From Desulfatitalea sp. (GTDB lineage: Bacteria; Desulfobacterota; Desulfobacteria; Desulfobacterales; Desulfosarcinaceae), in assembly GCA_013041835.1 (NCBI GenBank), contig JABDRH010000287.1:1-11301 (forward strand): a stretch of DNA of 11,301 nt, given 5' to 3'. The position numbers were made by a program, and so were the translations under genes. This document shows positions 1 through 4,560 of this stretch, in pieces. How positions within the stretch are numbered: the first letter of the stretch is position 1; the number at the start of each line of letters is the position of its first letter. Below the pieces are notes generated by a model, which saw nothing but the letters and a program-made list of their open reading frames with translations, made no database searches and was not told where the DNA came from.

Positions 1-41
1 GGCAAGTGTTTAATTTTTTTTGTTTTTTTCTGGTTTTTTGC

Positions 42-70
42 TTGACAAACATATCAGTGTGATATATATT
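42..70 (+). promoter_or_regulatory. Near-consensus sigma-70-type promoter
   Basis: A perfect -35 box TTGACA (42-47) is followed by a 17-bp spacer and a -10 box TATATT (65-70). Upstream, bases 11-39 carry three T-tracts (about 13-21, 23-29 and 34-39) spaced close to one helical turn. These could act as an UP element or a curved segment. The promoter faces the operon that starts at 134. The spacer is occupied by a perfect palindrome, so the promoter is probably repressible. Confidence 0.75.
51..65. promoter_or_regulatory. Palindromic operator inside the promoter spacer
   Basis: ATATCA-GTG-TGATAT is a perfect inverted repeat, with 6-bp arms and a 3-bp centre. It lies between the -35 and -10 boxes and touches the -10. 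A protein bound here would block RNA polymerase. The CI-type HTH protein encoded at 1208-1405 in the same operon is the obvious candidate, which would make the circuit autoregulatory. That assignment is inference. Confidence 0.6.
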
Positions 71-80
71 AGAGGTAACA

Positions 81-107
81 ATGGGGATCGGCCAGGGTCC
101 CCGATAA
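81..107 (+). CDS. Possible 8-codon leader peptide
   Basis: An ATG at 81 opens eight codons (MGIGQGPR) and ends in TAA at 105-107. AGAGG at 71-75 sits five bases before it as a possible ribosome binding site. The same bases can pair as GGGGA (83-87) with TCCCC (98-102). Such a short frame may be chance. If translated, it would affect folding of the leader ahead of the gene at 134. Confidence 0.25.
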   Translation: MGIGQGPR

Positions 108-133
108 ACCCAAACGCAAGGAAAGGATGAAAA

Positions 134-496
134 ATGGACATTATCATCAAAGAGACCGGCGAAGTCGAGGAGCTCCGTATTATTGACCGTAAAAACGGTG
201 TTAATTGGGCAGGTGATTTGGTCGGTAATCACACAATCGACGCGGACTGTGAAGAGGACGAGGACGGCATCATGATTATGGATCTTAGGACCCACCAATG
301 GTGGGATAATTTGACAACTACGCTACAGGCGGCGGAAGATCGATTTTGGGAGATGATAAAGGATATTCCGGGATCAGAGTGTGAACCCGGTACGCCATAT
401 CATGAGTTAATGGAGCAATTCAACGAACGCGATGGTGACCTTGAGGACCAACCGTCGCTTATCCATGCGATATGTGACGGTTACCAAAACCGCTGA
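134..496 (+). CDS. Acidic hypothetical protein, first gene of the regulated operon
   Basis: This 120-residue protein matches no family I can name with confidence. The ATG at 134 has AAAGGA at 122-127, six bases upstream, so the start is well supported. The protein is strongly acidic, with about 30 Asp/Glu against about 9 Lys/Arg. An acidic run lies near residues 36-44, and the start (MDIIIKETGEVEELRIIDRK) reads like a short beta-rich opening. It has no membrane segment and no signal peptide. It is the first gene behind the strongest promoter in the window and is separated from the next gene by a GC-rich hairpin, so it is probably the most highly expressed product of the operon. The charge recalls DNA-mimic anti-restriction proteins, but that is only a resemblance in composition. 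Confidence 0.75.
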   Translation: MDIIIKETGEVEELRIIDRKNGVNWAGDLVGNHTIDADCEEDEDGIMIMDLRTHQWWDNLTTTLQAAEDRFWEMIKDIPGSECEPGTPYHELMEQFNERDGDLEDQPSLIHAICDGYQNR

Positions 497-511
497 TTGA
501 ACAACCAAGGC

Positions 512-531
512 AGCCCCGCTTCGGCGGGGCT
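512..531 (+). terminator. Strong UUCG-loop hairpin after the first gene
   Basis: AGCCCCGC (512-519), loop TTCG (520-523) and GCGGGGCT (524-531) form a perfect 8-bp stem closed by a very stable tetraloop, 16 bases after the stop codon at 494-496. No T-tract follows. It could therefore be a partial terminator or a 3'-end stabilizer that lowers expression of the three genes behind it. I see no separate promoter between it and the next gene. Confidence 0.6.
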
Positions 532-579
532 ATAAAACTGAGAAAACAAAAAAAGAGGCTTTTGTGTGAGGTTAGTCTA

Positions 580-1218
580 ATGATGGCCGATCAGATTTTG
601 GAAATTCGTCGATTGTTAAAGTGGAAGGTATTTGAAATTTATGCGCCGCCACGCGCAATGGAGATCGTTTCAGATCCTTGGCAGCGCAGCCATACTATTT
701 ATTTGCCCCAGCCCGACGACGATTGGCGAGATATCGAATATTTGCATGAGCTCGCCCATAGTTACTTAGCCGAAACGGTGCATCCGTTACTTGGTACGGC
801 ATATTTCGCTAAAGGCACACCACAGAAATGGATTGACCGTTTTGAGTGGCCAAAACGGACGGCGGCAGACTGGTTCGCCGATGATTTGTTGATTCGTTGG
901 TGCCCAGACGAGGAGCGCGAGGAGATTGCCGAGCATGTTGAGCTGATGGCTAACGCAAAATCTTTTACTGATCAATTTTTGAAATTTGGCGCAGGGCTCA
1001 TGTTCGCCCAGGCGGTACAATACCGGGTTGCCCATCCTCCTGTTCCCCGCGAAGTTGCCCCCGTCGTCGAAATTTTACGGGGAATTCGGCCGAATAATCC
1101 GAGCCTGCGAAATATGCGCCGATTGATAAATCGTTTGGCGACACTTACAACGGCTCATCAACTCATCGTTGTAAGTGAGCCAAATAATTTTGACGTTTGG
1201 GGAATTGATGACAACTGA
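580..1218 (+). CDS. ImmA/IrrE-like zinc metalloprotease
   Basis: This 212-residue protein contains HELAH at residues 56-60, the HExxH zinc site of metallopeptidases. It is followed at residues 95-104 by AADWFADDLL, which resembles the conserved helix of the ImmA/IrrE family (usually E-A-x-x-F-A-x-x-L-L). ImmA-type proteases inactivate a partner HTH repressor to switch on mobile-element genes. The next gene encodes a small CI-type HTH protein and overlaps this one by 11 bp, which fits that arrangement. One oddity is that the acidic third ligand expected four residues before the Phe appears as Ala here. A neighbouring Asp (97, 101 or 102) could replace it. The ATG at 580 is preferred because GAGG at 568-571 lies eight bases upstream. 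An in-frame TTG at 562 would add six residues. Confidence 0.7.
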   Translation: MMADQILEIRRLLKWKVFEIYAPPRAMEIVSDPWQRSHTIYLPQPDDDWRDIEYLHELAHSYLAETVHPLLGTAYFAKGTPQKWIDRFEWPKRTAADWFADDLLIRWCPDEEREEIAEHVELMANAKSFTDQFLKFGAGLMFAQAVQYRVAHPPVPREVAPVVEILRGIRPNNPSLRNMRRLINRLATLTTAHQLIVVSEPNNFDVWGIDDN

Positions 1219-1405
1219 AAACGATAGGCGGGTGAACCGCATCCGTAGATACCTGGGTTGCAAAACCGATGAAGAACTCGCGGAAAAAATTGCTACATAC
1301 CAACCGAATGTTTCAAGGTGGCGTCGCAACGGTTTCCACAAATCAACGTCAATTCTGATTGACTGCCTTTTGGATGTAATAAAAATTTTGAAAAAACAAA
1401 TTTAA
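1208..1405 (+). CDS. Small CI-type helix-turn-helix DNA-binding protein
   Basis: This 65-residue protein consists almost entirely of a helix-turn-helix. Residues 16-42 read as CI-family N-terminal DNA-binding sequence: the LGCKTDEELAEKI helix, then QPNVSRWRRNG as turn and recognition helix. No S24 peptidase or other C-terminal domain is present, unlike lambda or P22 repressors. The ATG at 1208 lies within the end of the metalloprotease gene, with GGGGA at 1199-1203 upstream, so the two are probably translationally coupled. A GTG at 1175 in the same frame is possible but would lengthen the overlap. By analogy with ImmR/ImmA, this protein may bind the palindrome at 51-65 and be controlled by the protease encoded upstream. 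That link is inferred from position. Confidence 0.7.
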   Translation: MTTENDRRVNRIRRYLGCKTDEELAEKIATYQPNVSRWRRNGFHKSTSILIDCLLDVIKILKKQI

Positions 1406-1419
1406 GGGGAAAAATAATC

Positions 1420-1866
1420 ATGAGTCGTTATCCGAATCAACGAACCAAGGATATAATTACCAACGCCATGTGTGAAATATTTGATGTCGCTGCTCCCTGG
1501 CCTTATCCTGATCGCGATGACGATGACGAACTCCGATATTATGACGAGAGGATGGTGGCTTATCGCCGTAAATTGTTGATAATTGCCTTCCGCCAAATGT
1601 TGGAAGAGTTGGATAATAATTTTAATGTTGTCGACTCTGTGATCATCGAGTCGAGCTTATTAACGTTGATCGAGAGACGTTGGGAGAAACGAGACCCCCT
1701 ACCCAAATACAACGACTGGGAAGAGCGGCGGAAACACCTAGAAATGTGGATGACAGACCACTGTGGCGAAATGCTGAAGCGGTTTGGCGAAGATTTTGAA
1801 AATGAAGATAGGCAAATCATCGAGGAATGTGTTCAACGGTTGGTTCATCGGCGGATTTCGGATTGA
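1420..1866 (+). CDS. Hypothetical protein, last gene of the ImmA/HTH operon
   Basis: I do not recognise this 148-residue protein. The ATG at 1420 has a strong site, AAGGGGA at 1404-1410, nine bases upstream. That site overlaps the stop codon of the HTH gene, so the genes are co-transcribed. The protein is highly charged and looks mainly helical. It has a Pro/Asp-rich stretch at about residues 26-38, including a four-Asp run, then helices rich in Arg and Glu. No Cys/His cluster, nucleotide-binding loop, signal peptide or membrane segment is visible. As the fourth gene in an operon with a protease and a repressor, it could be an effector or a further partner, but nothing in the sequence shows which. 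Confidence 0.65.
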   Translation: MSRYPNQRTKDIITNAMCEIFDVAAPWPYPDRDDDDELRYYDERMVAYRRKLLIIAFRQMLEELDNNFNVVDSVIIESSLLTLIERRWEKRDPLPKYNDWEERRKHLEMWMTDHCGEMLKRFGEDFENEDRQIIEECVQRLVHRRISD

Positions 1867-1870
1867 TCTG

Positions 1871-1892
1871 CTGTTCTTTTTCTAAAGGACAG
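1871..1892 (+). terminator. Hairpin downstream of the operon
   Basis: CTGTTCTTT (1871-1879) pairs with AAAGGACAG (1884-1892) across a TTCT loop, with one G-T wobble. It starts four bases after the stop codon at 1864-1866 and lies between convergent genes. There is no clean T-tract after it. A second short hairpin, GCCCC-AAA-GGGGC (1910-1922), follows inside the 39-bp repeat. Together they probably mark the transcript end. Confidence 0.45.
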
Positions 1893-1894
1893 GC

Positions 1895-1933
1895 CCCCTT
1901 CTCCCCTCTGCCCCAAAGGGGCAACCGGTGTCA
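1895..1933 (-). repeat. 39-bp inverted repeat, left copy
   Basis: The reverse complement of this segment matches 11206-11244 at 38 of 39 positions, with one A/G difference. Its core is the hairpin GCCCC-AAA-GGGGC, and it ends in CCGGTGTCA. It sits between the stop of the gene at 1420-1866 and the convergent minus-strand gene. Read around the circle, this copy and its partner face each other and enclose about 2.0 kb holding the whole ImmA/HTH operon. I see no transposase and no clear target-site duplication. Confidence 0.85.
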
Positions 1934-1946
1934 TTCCGCGACCAAC

Positions 1947-2399
1947 TCAAAACGGGAGCAACTCAACATCGGAATCGATTGTCGGTAATCCAAAAAGTTC
2001 TCGGTCAACGTTGCGCTTAATGAACGGAGCGACCCTTTTAACCAACGTCTCCAAATCACATTTATATTGATCAAGGAAATAAGCACCAATCAAAATTGTG
2101 CCCCGCAGCCCTATGCTTTCTTCCTCGGACAGCTGCTTCTCGATAATTTGATCACCTACGGCAACCGGGAGTCCGAACAAGGCCCTATCATAGGGCCGGG
2201 TCAAAAATGAATCTAACATATTCATTAAACACATCCATTCTCCGTTGTGCAGATATTCCCGTCTAAAATATGTCCCAACCAAAACTTTTTTCCGTGTGTC
2301 TTTTCTTGATTTAGTGTGCCGTGCTTTGTTTTCAGCGTTGACGATGCGGGCTTTCAATTGCGCCTCGCGTGATTTCAGAGACTCAATAGATTTTTTCAT
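1947..2399 (-). CDS. Internally duplicated accessory mobilization-type protein
   Basis: This protein of about 150 residues has a basic, probably coiled-coil N-terminus (residues 1-36). Two copies of a module of about 38 residues follow: LVGTYF at about residue 40 to DRALFGLP, then LIGAYF at about residue 103 to DRELFGLP. The same module occurs once in the 98-residue protein encoded at 4008-4304, after a similar coiled-coil start. This protein is therefore a doubled relative of that gene. Small coiled-coil proteins of this size next to MOBQ relaxases act as relaxosome accessories (the TraC/TraD or MobC role), and that is the likely job here. The ATG at 2399 has a weak GGGA site five bases upstream. 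The GTG immediately before it (2402) is the alternative. It is the last gene of the minus-strand operon. Confidence 0.7.
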   Translation of the reverse strand: MKKSIESLKSREAQLKARIVNAENKARHTKSRKDTRKKVLVGTYFRREYLHNGEWMCLMNMLDSFLTRPYDRALFGLPVAVGDQIIEKQLSEEESIGLRGTILIGAYFLDQYKCDLETLVKRVAPFIKRNVDRELFGLPTIDSDVELLPF

Positions 2400-2443
2400 C
2401 ACGTTCCCATCCCAATATTTTTAAACCGGCAACCAACGCTTTT

Positions 2444-3988
2444 CTAATTCGATTCGAGGTCGAACTCAGCGCCTAAAGACCTATGCTTTTGAAATTCTTT
2501 TTTTTTAAGTTTGGATTTTTCCACCGTTATCGTTAACGCATCTGGGTTGTCAAATCCGAACTTCACGGCTTCATTTTTGGCCATTTCGGTCAAAATTGCC
2601 TTGGCATCCACTTTTGGTACATTCTCAACCGATATTTGACGCCGGCGGTTTTTGGCGCGGTCCTCGATATTAATTGTATACGCGCTGTTATCAATGTAGT
2701 GGTGCGCCTTATCCAAGGTTCGTGTCAGATACGCCTGCCGGTTTTTTTCGCCTTTATGAGACCCCCAATCGGACCTTTCGTTGGCTATCCGGTCCACGAT
2801 TTCATAATCCGGCACGTCCCGGCGCATCAATGCCATGGCGTAAGCAAGGTCTTGCTCTGATTCTTTGATTTTTCCTTTTGCATCCAAGCCTTTGAAATAG
2901 TCATCGCGTGTCGGCAAAACGGCCGAATTTACTTTGTAAGGCGTTCGGTCGGCAGGAGGGATTTCCAGGCTTGGCTTTTGGGCTGGCTCGATGAGTGGGA
3001 TTTGCGCCTGTTTGGCCCAATCCACCCATATGATTTTCGCCAGTGGATAACCCCCATCTTTTTCGTATTTGTCTTTTCGGTTTCTAAACCCCGGACATCG
3101 GCCCCATCGGCGCTTTGGGCTTGCGCCGGGGTCCGAGCGCATGACACGCAGCCAATGCGATTTTTCCGAATTATCCACAGGCCTGGATGATTTAATCCAC
3201 ACTTGGTAATTGCCAGGGCTAGTTTCAACCACCAAGCGGCCCGGCTTAAAGCTGCCATCGCGTTTGTGACATGCGTTTAGATGCTTTTCATCCAGGTCAT
3301 CGTGCATTATGAAATACGGCTCTTTATCAACGGTCGGGCGTATGAAGATGTGTCGCCCTTGAGCATTCATTGCCTTGAGGTACCCGATGTTTTTTTCGGC
3401 GAGCCAAACGGCGGCTTCTTTGTCGTTTTGGCTATCACGGAAAACGCCGATTTCGTATTCACCGAAAAACTTTTCAAGCTTACCGAAAACCTTTTCCATT
3501 CCTTTTTGATTTTCAGAGGGACGGCTATCTGCAATCCCATGTTTTTTTTCAGCAGTCACATGGTTTTTAGTTTTTTCTTGGTTTTCGCCATCGCAATGAA
3601 CGACACGATAAATCGAGTTACTGGAGTTACATTCATTTACGGTGCCAAATTGTACCCAATTTTTTTGATGCTGGTTCTGCCGCTCTGTTTCGTAACGAAC
3701 CCAAAGACAATATTTGCCGTCCGGTTTTTGCAATACAAAGCGGCCCGGTCGCCAATTACCATTAGATCGATGGTCGTTGAGGTCGTCTTCGGAAAGGTCA
3801 TCATGAATGGAATAAAATGATCTTACGTCCTCGGCAGGCCCAATGAATATATCCTCGTCTGGATCCAAGGCACACATGGTGATATCGATTGCGTCTGGAA
3901 GAATTGTATTGATATCCCCATCATTCATGGTACCGTATCGTTGCCAACCGTGGAAATACATGGACAATTTATTGTTAAGATCTTTCAC
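2444..3988 (-). CDS. RepB-type DNA primase with a duplicated, degenerate N-terminal copy
   Basis: This 514-residue protein has the hallmarks of plasmid RepB primases. NAQGRHIFIRP lies at 208-218, the acidic pair HDDLD at 229-233, ETSPGNYQVW at 255-264 and PGFRNRK at 299-305. A basic helical C-terminal half follows (SEQDLAYAMALMRR and a Tyr-rich helix). The family lays RNA primers on single-stranded origins, as RepB' does at the RSF1010 ssi sites. A second, weaker copy of the core precedes it at about 33-115: IFIGP (47-51), HDDLS (62-66) and RPGRF..KPDGKYCLW (80-96). That copy lacks the T-S-P-G and P-G-F-R-N-R-K motifs. The start is a GTG at 3988 with AAGGAGG at 3999-3993, four bases upstream. 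It is co-transcribed with the 98-residue gene, 19 bp ahead. It is probably the plasmid replication protein. Confidence 0.8.
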   Translation of the reverse strand: MKDLNNKLSMYFHGWQRYGTMNDGDINTILPDAIDITMCALDPDEDIFIGPAEDVRSFYSIHDDLSEDDLNDHRSNGNWRPGRFVLQKPDGKYCLWVRYETERQNQHQKNWVQFGTVNECNSSNSIYRVVHCDGENQEKTKNHVTAEKKHGIADSRPSENQKGMEKVFGKLEKFFGEYEIGVFRDSQNDKEAAVWLAEKNIGYLKAMNAQGRHIFIRPTVDKEPYFIMHDDLDEKHLNACHKRDGSFKPGRLVVETSPGNYQVWIKSSRPVDNSEKSHWLRVMRSDPGASPKRRWGRCPGFRNRKDKYEKDGGYPLAKIIWVDWAKQAQIPLIEPAQKPSLEIPPADRTPYKVNSAVLPTRDDYFKGLDAKGKIKESEQDLAYAMALMRRDVPDYEIVDRIANERSDWGSHKGEKNRQAYLTRTLDKAHHYIDNSAYTINIEDRAKNRRRQISVENVPKVDAKAILTEMAKNEAVKFGFDNPDALTITVEKSKLKKKEFQKHRSLGAEFDLESN

Positions 3989-4007
3989 GAACCCTCCTTT
4001 GAGGATC

Positions 4008-4304
4008 TCACAATTTTTCTATGGTTTCTTTTGGCTTTGAGGTATTCGATGACTTATCTTCCGGTGAAAGCCCGAACAAGGCACGGTCGGCAGGCTTTTT
4101 CAGGTAGCCGGCCTTGTTCATCGTGTCGGCAACAGACTTCAGATTGTTGTCGGATTCGGCACGTTCCAAATAATACTTGCCGATGATTTTGATCATCGCG
4201 TTCCTCTGCTTTTTGGCCTCATCCTTAACCCGCCGTTCCTCGATAGCTATCTGTTCCTGTATTTTTGTGATTTGGTCCTTCAACTTATCTAGTTTTTTGC
4301 TCAA
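4008..4304 (-). CDS. Small coiled-coil accessory mobilization protein
   Basis: This 98-residue protein has a Lys/Glu/Gln-rich coiled coil at residues 1-35, a helical segment with IIGKYYLER, and the motif PADRALFGL near residue 80. It has the size, charge and position of TraC- or MobC-like relaxosome proteins, which assist the relaxase at oriT. It is encoded divergently from the relaxase, across the oriT region. One copy of the module is present here, against two in the gene at 1947-2399. The start is TTG at 4304 with GGAGGT at 4316-4311, six bases upstream, which is convincing despite the rare codon. It is the first gene of the minus-strand operon, ahead of the primase. Without a family search the exact family name remains uncertain. 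Confidence 0.75.
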   Translation of the reverse strand: MSKKLDKLKDQITKIQEQIAIEERRVKDEAKKQRNAMIKIIGKYYLERAESDNNLKSVADTMNKAGYLKKPADRALFGLSPEDKSSNTSKPKETIEKL

Positions 4305-4324
4305 AATACCACCTCCATTAAATG

Positions 4325-4354
4325 ATTATACGACATAGATTTTTGATAAACCAA
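4325..4354 (-). promoter_or_regulatory. Promoter for the accessory/primase operon
   Basis: On the minus strand a perfect TATAAT (4330-4325) follows TTGGTT (4354-4349) at 18 bp. The expected start of transcription, about 4318, lies just ahead of the GGAGGT site at 4316-4311. The leader would be extremely short. Confidence 0.55.
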
Positions 4355-4398
4355 GAATACAGAGAAAACAAGCAAAAATGCAATACCGATCTCACCCG

Positions 4399-4428
4399 TT
4401 GACACGCAACCGCAAAATAAAATAAAAG
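4399..4428 (+). promoter_or_regulatory. Possible promoter for the relaxase gene
   Basis: A perfect TTGACA (4399-4404) is followed at 18 bp by TAAAAG (4423-4428), in an A-rich stretch. Transcription would cross oriT before reaching the relaxase gene, so a bound relaxosome could repress it. The -10 is a weak match. Confidence 0.4.
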
Positions 4429-4441
4429 ATAGGATACCTTA

Positions 4442-4458
4442 GCGCTGCGCAGCAGCGC
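4442..4458. other. GC-rich hairpin beside oriT
   Basis: GCGCTGC (4442-4448) and GCAGCGC (4452-4458) form a perfect 7-bp stem with a 3-base loop. A related word, GAGCGCAGCG, follows at 4469-4478. The hairpin lies between the presumed relaxase promoter and the nick region. It may be a binding site for a relaxosome protein or an attenuator. Confidence 0.5.
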
Positions 4459-4481
4459 CCACACGAGGAGCGCAGCGACCG

Positions 4482-4525
4482 AAGTGCGCACTTATACAAA
4501 CCTGCGGTTTGTAAGTGCGCTCGCC
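4482..4525 (+). other. oriT, RSF1010/R1162-like (MOBQ) nick region
   Basis: ACAAACC (4496-4502), loop TGC and GGTTTGT (4506-4512) form a hairpin that runs directly into TAAGTGCGC (4512-4520). In RSF1010 and R1162 the oriT core is likewise an inverted repeat followed by TAAGTGCG and then C, with the nick between that G and C. By analogy the nick here lies between G4519 and C4520. The arms extend further, with GCGCACTT (4486-4493) against AAGTGCGC (4513-4520) and a TA bulge. AAGTGCGCACTT (4482-4493) is itself a perfect palindrome. The site lies about 40 bp upstream of the relaxase gene, the usual place. Confidence 0.8.
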
Positions 4526-4560
4526 GCCCAAGTGGCCGTTTTGAAAGGCATTATCAACAT

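Noticed and set aside
11..39. T-tracts as terminators of transcription arriving from the origin region
   Set aside because: No stable GC stem directly precedes them on the plus strand. Their position just upstream of the -35 box fits an UP element or curvature better.
1910..1922. GCCCC-AAA-GGGGC as a rho-independent terminator
   Set aside because: The stem is only 5 bp and no T-tract follows on either strand at either copy. It is better described as the core of the 39-bp inverted repeat.
3281..3820. 179-residue plus-strand frame with hydrophobic, Phe-rich stretches resembling membrane segments
   Set aside because: It lies entirely opposite the primase gene, whose motifs and ribosome site are clear. 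Lys/Glu-rich coding DNA read backwards gives Phe/Leu-rich frames.
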